From positions 8,289,501 to 8,353,500 of the forward strand of contig CM075201.1 in NCBI GenBank assembly GCA_037577475.1: a stretch of DNA of 64,000 nucleotides, in the 5' to 3' direction. The notes under the pieces were generated by a model. It was not told where the DNA came from. It did not search any database and saw only the letters and a list, made by a program, of their open reading frames with translations. Each line of letters begins with the position of its first letter. Position 1 is the first letter of the stretch. A program made the translations under genes and the position numbers. This DNA comes from Chaunax sp. Z400. Taxonomy: Eukaryota > Chordata > Actinopteri > Lophiiformes > Chaunacidae. Shown one piece after another: positions 38,546 through 50,077 of this stretch.

Positions 38546-41500
38546 TAAATTAGATAAAAATGTTCTCAATGTAGTTTTTCAGTTGACAAAAACAGAAATC
38601 TTTGAAAAAAATAACTCTTTGACCACGTCATGTAATTATTACCGCCACATTAGGCAGCATGACTCATCTGGAGACAGGCTGAGCATCTGACTTGAGACCT
38701 AGATATATGACCTAGAGCAGGATTCCTGAGAAGCTCTCTGAAATGGACCTAAGGAGCATCACACGCTGGGAATACATAGAAGTGAAGGTGTAGTAGTGCA
38801 TTGCATCACGTGAGCACTGAACTGAGAGCTCACAGCAGCCCTCAAAGGAAACATTTTAAAGGTTGAAGCAATTAGTTAACATAAAGTTGAAGAAATCACA
38901 TTACAGCAACACAAAGTAATTTTTTCTGAACTTTTGCTAGACTGCATGTTGTATTTCACCTTGCTTTTACTGAATTTAAAACTAACCATTGTCTGCTCTG
39001 TCATGAAATTCAAAAGAAATAGTCAGCTCATGGATCCTCGGAGGCTGACTGAATAGAAACAGTTGTTTGTTATGTAACTTTAATCTCATAGGGGTCTAAG
39101 CAGGGGTCACCCATGGTCAATCCTCAGGGCAAAGTAAAGAGGGGTCGTCAGGGGACAGATATCCAATCTGGCAAGACACAAATCATCTGATGTAATAGGC
39201 CACTAAAAACTAAAAAGAAATGTCACTTCAATTCCCTTAAGACGAGGGAATAATAAGCCATTGACTGTCTATGTAACCACAGCTCAACTCTGAGGTCCTG
39301 CTAAAGTTCTTTCTGCTCTTCATCCTGTAATAGGCCGTGACCTCAGGCACCTTGAAAGACTCCTAATGCGTTTGTCTGTGATTCTGTCTTTGTGTATCAA
39401 AGTCTGATTTAATGGCTTTGGTAATTTAAGGCTTTTCCTCACACCAGCTCTCTATCCCACCTTTGTCTGGTGAGTTTGCACCATTGCAGCCCGGCTCGGG
39501 ACATACTGTGATTAACCTCAATCAGTCTCTGATGTGTCTCATTTTTTAAAAATGCTTGCGTGTTGTTCATGGCGAACACATCTCCACACACGTGTTCGTG
39601 TGTGGAGATTTTAAGCTATATAAAAAAAACTATAACATAAAATGACATGAAAACATTTTGAAATGAAACAAAATTGCTTCAGCAAATCAGTGATACAAGC
39701 TGGATCAGCTGGAGCTAACAATTAACACTGAGATAATGACAAGTGGTCAACTCATTGCAGATGTCATTAACATTAACAAATGAGTTGTTTAATCTATTTT
39801 TGCTACATTTGTCAGCAATGTTATTCATAGGACTGGTTGTTACAATCTCTAATGTGCCGCACATGACCAGTGCGTACACCTGGCTGGGTTGGGTGTGGCG
39901 TGGGGATGATCTGCACTGCCAAATTTAGCTGCATGGCCCGGAGAAGAAGTCATCAGGAGGCCATCAACCTTCACTGATTGTTTTCGACCTCTAAACCTCA
40001 ACACTCTCCAGTTGGCAGGTCAGCAGGATTGGCCCAGTCACTACGAATGACCCCTCTCATGTTGGACATATTGACTTGACTTAATGTTATTTCAACTGTG
40101 TTGATTCATGCAGTTTTAAGTATGACATATCTGTAGTATCCAACATCAATAAATCTTAGACCTCATTAATCAAACCATCACCAGGAGTTATTTAAATGTT
40201 AAATAATAAATGTTAAATAAATAAAATGTTAATAAAGGTAAATTTACTTGAAATTACACACGCCACAAACAAAATTCTGGTCTCACTGAGGTCCGGTGGC
40301 TCATTTGTCCAGGCTAAAACACATCTATGTGTATTAAAAATCTACAGCATAATCAGAGAATCTAACAGTGTTTCTCTGAAGCTGCAATGCCACACAGCTA
40401 CATTGACTGTCATGTAATACTGAGTGCTGTGGAGCCCTCTCATCCTCTCAGGTCCCATCCACCACAGTCACATGCCCTCAGGCACAGAGATAGGCTTATT
40501 TCATTATGAAAGGTCCCTTCTGCTTCAGAAGAAAGTACACAGTATATATAACATATGGGACCTTTAATATTACCAAGAATTACAAAACAAACTGAAAGGT
40601 GATGTTTTAAAAAGACTACGAAGTGAGTTAAGATGAATAAAGACAGCTCTACAAAACCCTTCTGCTGACTGCTCTTTTTTAATCAGAAGGGATTTTTTTT
40701 AACACTTTCAAAACCAAAAATAAAAAGTGGAAGGCACCACCAATGCAGCAAAGCAAAAGCATCCCACAGGATAAAGGTCTGGTGTGTTTAATTTGATTCA
40801 ACAAAAAAAGTGAGAAAGCCATGTCATCATGAATGCTGATACATTAAAAACAATTATGCTGGAAGCTTTCAAAGCTGAGAGCCACACACGTACTGTAGAG
40901 TGATCAGCTGTTTGTTAGACTTGCAGTCCCTCTTACAGCCGGATAAATTAAGTTTATTAATTAAGTCTTCCTGTAAATCCAATAAATCGGAACAAACAAC
41001 GACAGCGGTGGTGCGACAGAGCCTCCAACAGTGAGGCGACTCTTCTACGCATTCATATTTTTTTTCCAAAATAAGAAGTCTGTCTGCCAGCAGAATGTTT
41101 AACTTGTTTAGGAAATAAATATTTTCATTAAGCGAGGCAAAGTTGCTGTTTTTCAGAGCCCATTGAACATCATGTAGCCAGTACCACTTTGCACTGAGAA
41201 TTCACAAGGTTTTATTGACTGGCGTCTCTAGCAGTGTCTCACTTAAGGTCCTGATTAAATTTGGAGCAATACATTTATAGTCCCTGCAGAAAGAACAATG
41301 ACTTGGCCCTCTCCTTATGATTAGTTGTGTCTCATGCCTCTCTGTCCATTAGATTAAGTTGGAATCCCAGACACTTGGAGTCTGTGCTTGAAACACCACC
41401 ACAAATGGATTAATGCAACCCAAAATTCATTACTACGACGTGAGGTTTATGTCGCAGACAACATGTCTCGCTCTCAAAGGTCAGCAGATAAACACACAAG

Positions 41501-42537
41501 CCATTCACACTAGACTGCATACAGATTCAAATGCCACAAGAGTCCTCCAGGTCTCTGGTTCTCTCTCTGTCTGAACCATAAGTTTGAAGCTATGTTTTCC
41601 TTTTACAACAAAAAATGTTGGAATGTGCGATACAGAAAACATACGAATATGTCTTTTGTGCAGTTCTTACTCTAAGGCTTCAGACAAAATACCAATAAAT
41701 AGTTGTTCTTATGTATCATTTTGACAACTCTTTCATTGCACCATTCACTGAAATAACTTGAGCCCACTCACTTGTACCTATGCATGCTGTGATGTTCAGC
41801 CAAACCTCCTCTCACTGTTAACAAGAGGAGGCAGGACCCGAATGCACGACTCAGGACACAGTTCGTATGAATAAAAATCATACCCTTAATTGAGGTGTGG
41901 TATGAACAAGGCTCAAAAAACCAGGCAAGGTCAACACCAATATAAGAGAAAGCACTCTGAAAAGGCTGGTAAGGATAACTCTAAGGCACATCACAAACTG
42001 GCACTGGAGGGAAGGGGAGCACTATACCTATAGTATAGTCAATAGGAGGCAGGGTTAACAAGGGACAAGTGAGGACAGTCAGGCCAATCATAGAGGTGGA
42101 GAAACACAAGACGAGGGGAGAGCCTGAAACAAAAGGATGTCACGAGACAAAATGTGAAACAGATTAACGAATCAACCGCATCAAAACATAACCTACAGTA
42201 GGTTGTCTGTGGAGGTGTGTCAGAAACACTGCTTGGATTAAATTCCTTACATTCAATCCACTGTGGATCACTACTATACACATCTGCTTGAGTGAGTAGA
42301 GAAATATGTCAGTATATGAGGAGGCAATGCAATACAATCACCCTGCACTAACTAATTCAAAATTGTATTTTTTTTTCTTCTTTTTTTTGCTGAGACTACT
42401 TCAGTTGTTGTTGAATAAGTTTTGTGTGTTTCGAGGCTGCGTTTGTGGTAAAATCATGCTGGACTGTCAAATTGAAATTGCTTCCCATACATTTTACTCT
42501 TCATTTATATATATATGCAGGCCCAACAATGTAATAA

Positions 42538-42637
42538 GTAACATCAGCATGCTAACCTGTTCACAATGACACTGCAAACATTTTGATATTGTATAATGTT
42601 TATTGTGTTCATCATCATCAGTTTAGTGTGTAAACAT
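42538..42637. mobile_element. Second copy of the 'atgctaac' fish interspersed repeat
   Basis: The sequence acatcagcatgctaac, then ttcacaatgacactgcaaac, then tataatgtttattgtgttca and cagtttagtgtgt follow the 5' and central part of the element at 38367-38545. This copy is truncated relative to it. Confidence 0.6.
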
Positions 42638-43881
42638 GTACATCTGATGATAATGATAATGCCGTTAAGTTTTTCTGGGGTTTTTCCGTAGGCCTACTCG
42701 ACAAAAGAGTACTGGACAGTAAAATTTTGAACTGATGATGAACCTAAATGAAAAGTTTTAGAGCTGCAATTCAATGCCGAACCAAGGGTACATGTGTGTA
42801 ATAGGATTACACAAAAAATACTCCATGGATTTTTGTGAAACTTTGCAGGAGGGAAGAACCCATTAAATTTTGGAGTGGTTCTGCATAAAGGGGTGGATTT
42901 AGGACTTTTTTCCCTCATTTTTGAACACTTCAATTGCTTTTTTGGTTGTTTTTGTCAATTACACATAAGTAATATACAGTCAGGATAAACAGAGCATGTC
43001 TTATATCTATATGTCATGATAAAAAGAAGACACTACAGAGCTCAGATGACACTTTATGTAGCTGTTGCTCAGTCCTCTCTGATCAGTCTTAAATTACACT
43101 TAAATTATCTCCTTGTCCTCTTCCTCCCATTTGTCATTAGTGTTCTCCAGCCTTCCAATGTGATTCCAACCTTACGAGCTTGCCCTTTGGATGACTCGCC
43201 AGAAAACGTCAGTGGCCTAACATTCTTCTGAATTTGTCCCAGGTGTGGACTGTGACCAGAGAGGTGAAATTCATGCACCATCACTCAGATTGATTGCCTC
43301 TTTCCTGTTTCTGGTGCTTCTCTCAAGCCGTCAGCTGGAGCCGCACCAGAGAAGAATGGTAGTATATAGACCATCCCTCACGGGAGTGCTGAGTGAGAAA
43401 AGGCAGACCACGGCCACTCCCCTCTTCAACCCCAAACTTTTTCTTGATGTCAATGGCTGTGTTAGACAGGCAACCCCATACACACCATGTCAGCGAATAT
43501 ATACAAAAAGGAATGCACACTGATGTCATCCCACCCTTCTCCTCTTGATCACGCTTCTGTGAAGTTATGGCTCTTTTGGCTCTGATTACAACTTATTGCC
43601 CTTGACTACTTGGGATCCATTCATCATTTGTGTGACCTGTGAGATCACTTCCTATCCGGAGCCTTCGCTGCCTTGTGACTGTCAGGCAGCACTGCACTCC
43701 ACCTTGTACTTATTGTAGTTCATCTTTGGGTAGAACAAAGAGATAAACAGATGCTGTTTTCTATTTGTATTTCTTGTCTACCCAACATTTTGTTCGAGGT
43801 GATGATAGAATGTCCTCACAGAATGCTACATGGGATGCTTCCTGTGACAGAGTCCTTTTAATATCTGTAATTCTTGCAGAA

Positions 43882-43883
<2 letters not shown>

Positions 43884-43916
<33 letters not shown>

Positions 43917-43925
43917 TGTGTGTGT
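43884..43925. repeat. (GT)n microsatellite
   Basis: About 20 GT units with one C interruption. It directly precedes the 34-bp sequence that recurs at 47318. Confidence 0.95.
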
Positions 43926-43935
43926 TAATATATAC

Positions 43936-43969
43936 GTGTCCATGCAGGTGATATTAGGCAGCAATGATG
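43936..43969 (+). repeat. Copy 1 of a 34-bp direct repeat flanking the coiled-coil gene
   Basis: This 34-base word, beginning gtgtccatgcaggtg and ending gcaatgatg, is identical to 47318-47351. Both copies follow GT-rich and TA-rich sequence and precede an A-rich tail, so they are ends of one dispersed repeat or remains of a local duplication. Confidence 0.85.
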
Positions 43970-44150
43970 TAGTAGATGAAGTTGTAAAAAAAAAATTAAA
44001 AAATAAACCACCTTAGAGGTTCAGAGGGGAACTGTCTCTTTAGTGGAACTGCTAACAAGTCAGAGACGTCTGAAATGTTTCAGGACTGTGAAGCTAAATA
44101 GGCACACATGTACAAACTCTTAAAATATCTGAAACTTCCCCACCAGTCAG

Positions 44151-44195
44151 TTAGAACTGAAGAAGCCTCTTGGATGAGAGGTGAAACGTCTTTGT
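44151..44195. mobile_element. Fragment of a high-copy fish repeat
   Basis: The word actgaagaagcctcttggat followed by gagaggtgaaacgtctt is a sequence met very often in fish genomes as part of an interspersed retroelement. The parent family could not be assigned from the sequence alone. Confidence 0.5.
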
Positions 44196-45093
44196 AAGGG
44201 GTTTGCCCAGTGGTTGAAGAAGGAATCCTGGAGTCAAAAATATTCTCCTGGTATTTATGTTTATTTTGTCACCAGCAAATACAGTGCAAAAATGAAAACA
44301 TGTGAATGGTGGTTATATGTACAAAAAATGCAAACATATTTACAAAAGAGAAAGAAAAACTGTTATCAACAAGGTCAAAATCTAGATCGGCCTCTCATCT
44401 ATAAGGCTCTGAAACGGACAGCACTTCCACAGGCAAGTCATACATACACTCTCCTCCAGAAGAGCCTACTGCCCTGGCTTTATAGGAGAAACCCCTCCCA
44501 CCAGCCAAACCATAGTCAGATCAAATCAATTAACCCAAATATAGAACATATAAATAATTACACATTTCTGTATATATAAGCACTTCAAGCCCTGTGAATT
44601 GATACAGAAATATAAAGTAAATAACATAACTTAGACACTTAAAAAGGCATTACTGTTGATCCACTCCAAAACACGGGTGGTACAGCCCTGGTCCCCCCCC
44701 CCATCTACATTAACCATTGGTTTACACCACTTCTGGTTTGATCAGCAGACCAGGAAATGTTACTCCACAGGTGACAGAGAAAAATCCAAATACATACAAA
44801 ATATCACCAGTATTTTAAAGAAATGCAACAAGCAGAAAGTAAACTGGCAGTGGCTAATGCTAGCTTAGCATGCTAATACTAAATGCTAACACTGACAAAC
44901 TGGGGCATTACATCATAAGGACCTAGCAGCCCAATCACATTTGATCACACATCAAAGGAAAGTTTATGTGTACATAAGTCATCTTCTGACAGGTAGATTT
45001 ATATCTTGATAGAATTATCTTTCAGAAACACAGAGGCTACCATACCTAAGTTACATTATTTTAATTGCATCTATCACAATAGTCTCAAGCACC

Positions 45094-47085
45094 ATGGACC
45101 AGAGACGAGGATGGACCAACAGGGTAAGAAGCTCAAACCTGGAGACACGTTTTAGTAACCACTGCACTTAAAGAGATTACAGTTTGTTTGTTTTTCTGTT
45201 TTGTTTGTTATTTATGATAAATGCAGGATTTATTTAATGGTTAAACATAGTTTCTGCTCATACTCGTGTGTCATAACACAAGCTTGAACTTTACCAAATT
45301 ATCATGTTTGCTGGCCCGCAACAGGCTGACGATCAGAACCAGAAACATGATACATCTATTGCCCTAAAAATGTTTACACAAAACTTTGCTTAATTTATAA
45401 TAATTTATTTGATCTGTAACTCATTTCCTTACTCACCATATTATTGCATTTTTCCAGCAACAGAATTTTGAAGGAACAGCAGGAGCAGCAGAGACCACGG
45501 TCCCCAGAGAGAGGGACCGTCGAGATGGCAGTCAGTTGCTGCCGGACGACATCAACAACATCAAGAAGAAGCTGTACGATGTTGGAGGACGCTGCCAAAA
45601 GCTCGAGTTAACCCTCGATCAGACAAGGGAAAAGCTGAAAAAGAAGAATGAGGAAATCAATTTTAATGAGGGTGAGATCAAAGATCTGCAGAAGAAAATA
45701 CAGGGAGCCAATAAGGACAAGGAGGACTTGCAGAAAGAGAAGGAAAAGATAGAGGTGGCGATAAAAGAGGCAGATAATCAGATCGCCACTCTTAAGCAGA
45801 GTCACCCCCAGATGCAGAGCCTCCACCAGACAGACAACCGGGAGAAGGTGTTGAAGAAAGAGACGGGTAACGAAGTCTACCGGCTTCGAGAACTCCTTAA
45901 AGAGAAGGACAAACAGCTCTGCAAGGCCAATACATGTGCCCAAAATTACAAATACACTTTGCAGCAGCTGGAGGACACTCAGCCAGCTCTAGAAGCGACC
46001 AAACGTCAGTGTGGCGCTCTGGAGGAAAATCTGAAAAGGATGAGAGTAGAGCGAGATCAGCACTATCTGCGGGAGCTTTCAGAGAGGGAAGATGTCCTGA
46101 GGAAGGAGCTCTCTGAGCAGGAGAAAAGGTTCAAAGAGGAGCTGGCTAAGCAGAAGGAGAAGTTTGAGGAAGAGCTTGCTCACAGAGAAGCTAAGCTAAA
46201 GCAGCAGCTCTCCGAGAAAGAGGACGCCTACAAGAAGGACCTCTCTGAGCGGGAGGACAGATTAAACAAGAAGCTTACTCACTTGGAGGACAACATGAAA
46301 CAGCAGTTCTCAGTAGCAGAGAGCTACAGGGAGGTCTTCTGTCAGCATGAGGAGGGGGTTAAAAAGAAGCTCGACAACATGAAAAAGCAGCTTCTTGAGC
46401 AAGAGGAGAGCTTCCAGAAGGAGCTCTCTGACAGGGAGACAAAGGCACATCTTTTGGTGGTACAGAGGAATGAGGAGCTTCAGCGCATCAGGGAGGATAA
46501 CATACAGCAGGTAAGCTCACCTCACCTCATATTTTGTTTTATACTTATTTATTGCAGAAGTCTTCAGATCAGAAGTGTAGTTTTAAGGTTCGGGAAAATT
46601 TAGAGAAATTGAATGTGTAATTTTATTAAATTAGAATTAATAATCCAGATCCCAGCTGGTGCAATATATAAACTACTATATACACAGACTATTGTAAGAA
46701 TTACCATGGACACAGAAAACTGCACTTAAGAATTGTAGTTTCACAACCATGTTTGTTATTACCAGGTACATAAATGTATGTACATTTGCATTATGACTGA
46801 TCTAGATAAACACAGCTGGTGCTGCTAATGAAACAGAATATGTCCATTATTTGATCATATCAAGAAGACACCTGTAACCTCTGGTTCTGTGTTATAAAAT
46901 ATAGACATTTATATCTCTACATGTTGGCTCCGGCCACTAGGGGGTTGAGTGATCCCCCTGGACTTACAGCTAGACATTTGGATGAGAAATCAAACATGCT
47001 GTCTTTCTCTTTTCAGGAGCTCCTGATTGAAGCTATGAAGAAAAAGAAGAAGGGCTTCTGGAAGCGTTTGTTTCAACGGAAATAG
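45094..47085 (+). CDS. Unrecognised three-exon coiled-coil protein, 383 residues
   Basis: Exon 1 (coding 45094-45123) encodes MDQRRGWTNR and ends AGG|gtaaga. Exon 2 (45458-46510) follows ttgcatttttccag and runs 351 codons to CAG|gtaagc. Exon 3 (47017-47085) follows ttctcttttcag and adds 22 codons before TAG. All junctions are phase 0. After about 30 charged residues the protein is almost entirely predicted coiled coil, first a Lys/Glu heptad region (LPDDINNIKKKLYDVGG onward), then from about residue 205 a series of roughly 11-13-residue repeats with the core [K/E]ELSE[R/Q]E[D/K]. The C-terminus is strongly basic and aromatic (EAMKKKKKGFWKRLFQRK), suggesting a membrane- or nucleic-acid-contacting tail. 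There is no signal peptide or membrane segment. Codon use and the single large exon argue for a real gene. It is not an ORF by chance, but it matches no family I recognise; it may belong to a teleost-specific coiled-coil group. A poly(A) signal lies at 47256-47261. Confidence 0.85.
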
Positions 47086-47255
47086 AAGAACCCTGATGTG
47101 TCTGGACCCAGCCCCCCACACTAACCCAACCATAGGCCAGATCAGAAGATCATGAGCCTGGATGCCTGTTCTCTCCTGTTCTTGTGGCTGGAGAGGTGGA
47201 TGGAACCTAAGGGCTTTAGAAGTTCAGAGGATAGATGTAGACCGAGGCATTTAAC

Positions 47256-47261
47256 AATAAA
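47256..47261 (+). terminator. Poly(A) signal of the coiled-coil gene
   Basis: AATAAA lies 171 bases after the stop codon, giving a short 3' UTR that ends before the 34-bp repeat at 47318. Confidence 0.55.
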
Positions 47262-47317
47262 CAAACCAAATAAACGAAGAAAATTTTTTTTTAAAGTGTG
47301 TGTGTTTCTATATATAT

Positions 47318-47351
47318 GTGTCCATGCAGGTGATATTAGGCAGCAATGATG
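47318..47351 (+). repeat. Copy 2 of the 34-bp direct repeat flanking the coiled-coil gene
   Basis: Identical over 34 bases to 43936-43969 and likewise followed by an A-rich tract. It lies about 60 bases after the coiled-coil gene's poly(A) signal. Confidence 0.85.
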
Positions 47352-47561
47352 AAGTAGTCTGTGTGAAGGTTGAGTTCAATGTAAAAAAATAAAAAAAAAT
47401 TTATAAAGCTGTAAGCAACATTGAACGGGCCCTTGCCTGTCAGGCCATGCGCCATCATCGGCCTCCCTGCTGCACACCTGGATAAATGCAAGGTACTGTA
47501 TTTGCATGCATTATGGACACTGACTGAAAAAATAAGGTAAATCACAATCCCTCCATCAGAC

Positions 47562-47594
47562 TAGAAAGGCGCTATATAAGTACAGTCCATTTAT
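47562..47594 (+). mobile_element. 3' tail of a fish LINE/SINE
   Basis: The word gaaaggcgctatataagtac followed by agtccatttat is a 3'-terminal sequence shared by common fish LINEs and the SINEs they mobilise. The preceding 200 bases may be its truncated body. Confidence 0.6.
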
Positions 47595-49314
47595 CTGATA
47601 TGAGTGAAAACTTGGACTTGAAATATGTGGATTGTAATGTGAAGGCAGCCAAAGTGACTAAAATTAGATTTGAAAATATATTTTTGTGTTCACACAGCCC
47701 TGAAAGAAAATTAATTTGTGCCACATTAAGGTAAAACAGTCAGAACTGAGTCACATTAGATAATGTGAACATAGTCACAGTCAAAATTACTTTGAATCGC
47801 CCAAATTGGAATCCTGGGACTGTGCCTGTGCAAAAACATCAAAACCAAGACAATATTTAAAAACTGTTTACCAAAGTCATGGACTTTATGGATGCTCCCT
47901 GGAGACATCTCAGTTCTCCTGATACTTTTCCAGTATTACAGGGTTTATGTGTTTACAACATGACAGTTTCATAATGTCCCTATGAAACTCTTGAGAGCGT
48001 GTGTGTGTGACTAATTTTAATTAGTGGCTTGTGATATTTGACATTTTGTGTGCAATATTGTACAAAAATATCAAATCTTTAAATCAATAGCCTTATTTCT
48101 AATTACTTTATTGGCCTGTAAATGGCCTATTAAGTTGACCTTAAGGTTGTCATGAGGGAAACATAATGCTTTACACTAACTTCTGCCCGTTTATGCAGCA
48201 GCTCAGTAAAATGTGTTAGGAAGATGAATTTGTAAACTCTGTCTTCTTCTGTTCTTTTAAACAGGTAAGATAAAAAATTTAAAATTAAAGTAACAAATGT
48301 TCTAATGAATAATTTGAATTCAGTGGGTAATAGAGTTCAAAGTCTTCATCATCCCGTTATAGGACATGACAACGGACACAGGGGTGTTGCTATTGTGCTG
48401 ATATTAATGTCCTATCTCCAGGATCATCTGGAAAATGCGGACTGACAGCCGAGACACGCTCTGCTTAAGGAAACGCAAAATAGGCCTACTACTCACACTT
48501 CTGCCGACAATGGAGCATGATGACTTAAAAAAAAGACAACTATAAATATCATTAAATTCCTTTGATATAGGCCTAGGGCCTAAATCTTGCTCAAACAGAC
48601 ACATGATTTTCTGAGTTGGTACTAACATTTTTTGTATTACTCTAAAATTAGTTCTATACTTTAGTTTTAGGACTTGTGAAGTGAAATAGAGTGTAATACA
48701 AGCTGTTTAGTCCAATTTTAAAAAATAACAGTTTACATCAGGCCCACCTTTTACAGTAAAGGGTAACAAGAATTTTTTACTTTCATTTTTAATAAACATT
48801 GTCTTTTTCCAGAAAAAAATATAACACTAACAAGCTTTTTGCCATATAGAGGAATAGCCAAATTGCAATGTTTAATGTCAGAACTCCAAGTCTTTCCTCA
48901 GTCCAAGTGTTGCATTCAGAACCTTGGATTTGAGGTATGTTCCGCCGTAACTTCTGCTTTAAAGATAACCTAATAGACTGTTGGCTGCACTAGAAAGAAA
49001 ACTGGAGCAGGCAACATGAGGATTTCGAGAGTTGCCTAAATGTGAAGTGACAGGAGAGAGCTCTTGGCTCTTCGTGGGACGCCAGCAAACTGGCGCCAAG
49101 TCTGCCTTAATTAACAGATTCATGCATCCCCACTTCATCAAAAACCTGTGGTGCGTTCAAAGGACGGATAGCTGAGCCGGGATGCGACACGATAGAAGAG
49201 TCAAAAGTTTCCCCTCATAAGCCTATCACTGTAATTTGGCAGAAATTGGCACGATGACCATTACCTGTAAAAGAAAAGGAACAGTACTGCTACTGCTACT
49301 ACTACTTATACTGT

Positions 49315-49338
49315 CAATAATAATAATAATAATAATAA
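49315..49338. repeat. (AAT)n microsatellite
   Basis: Eight trinucleotide units in the tbx2 upstream region. Confidence 0.9.
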
Positions 49339-49470
49339 GTATTTTTCGCTTTTATGGACAATTCACACACAATAAGAAAGGTTGCGTTGCTGAAAAGACT
49401 AGTCCAGATGAAAGATTTAACTTTTATAAAATACAAAATAAATAGGCCATCACTAACCTTGTTCGGGAAA

Positions 49471-49499
49471 TAAACAAACAAACAAACAAACAAACAAAT
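49471..49499. repeat. (AAAC)n microsatellite
   Basis: About seven tetranucleotide units, roughly 600 bases upstream of the tbx2 start codon. Confidence 0.9.
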
Positions 49500-49600
49500 A
49501 AAAAGAGTCTTTTTGATTTTATCGTTATTGCTAAAACACTATAACGAGCTAAATTGATAAAACTACTGTCATTCGTTGTTTCTGTGATGCTCCTTATTTA

Positions 49601-50077
49601 TATTGTGTACATGCGGTCTAACCCACGCGCCACTAAAATGCGGTCATCTCCCTCTGAAGGGGCTCAAACCACGCCCAGCACTGTGTGGGCCTAATAAACA
49701 TGGACTGTGAAGTAGCAACGGGGGGAAACTTGGTTCGTGAGAGAATGTCCCGGAGAGGACACATTGCGTGAACGCCTTCCCTTAGCCTCTCTCTATCCTC
49801 ATTCCTTGGTGCAGCTGCAGAATTTACAAGCCTTGCGCATGATCCCGAAGCGCACTTCCTTCTCTGGTGGATCTTCCAACGGATATATTAATGACCATCC
49901 TTTTCAATGGCCCAGTATCTGGATACTTGAGGATAAATGTTTTCTTTCCTTTTATGTATTGGTCATGCTTCAAACCGTACGAATTAGTCAAAGGCTGTTG
50001 CAGTTTGGATGTAGACCTTTGTGCGCCTGGAACAGCAGTCGGACTGAGACTTTGTAGAAACTGATCGAACTGTTCTG
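49601..50077 (+). promoter_or_regulatory. tbx2a: Putative tbx2 promoter and 5' UTR
   Basis: CpG content rises from about 49610 (acccacgcgcc, ccacgccc). The 5' UTR is presumed to run to the ATG at 50078. Short upstream ATGs, for example at 49745, open brief out-of-frame frames. The transcription start cannot be fixed from sequence alone. Confidence 0.4.

Larger units (their letters stand above)
34389..45093. other. Intergenic DNA between ppm1d and the coiled-coil gene; bcas3 not seen
   Basis: No gene was recognised, and specifically no WD40-type exon suggesting bcas3, the gene that lies between PPM1D and TBX2 in mammals. Repeat copies are at 38367-38545, 42538-42637, 43884-43969 and 44151-44195. 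The segment around 41200-41480 looks complex and free of repeats and could be a regulatory element, but that is a guess. Confidence 0.5.
47262..49600. other. Intergenic DNA upstream of tbx2
   Basis: No gene was seen. It includes repeat copy 2 (47318), a LINE/SINE-type tail (47562) and the arrays at 49315 and 49471. The stretch 48000-48200 carries several TAATTA-like homeodomain words and could be regulatory for tbx2, but that is not testable by eye. Confidence 0.45.

Noticed and set aside
44181..44579. 132-codon + strand open frame rich in Lys and Tyr
   Set aside because: It begins inside a high-copy repeat fragment and has no recognisable domain or splice signals.
34389..45093. Search for bcas3 exons on either strand
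   Set aside because: No WD40-like or BCAS3-like peptide was found in the open frames of the interval.
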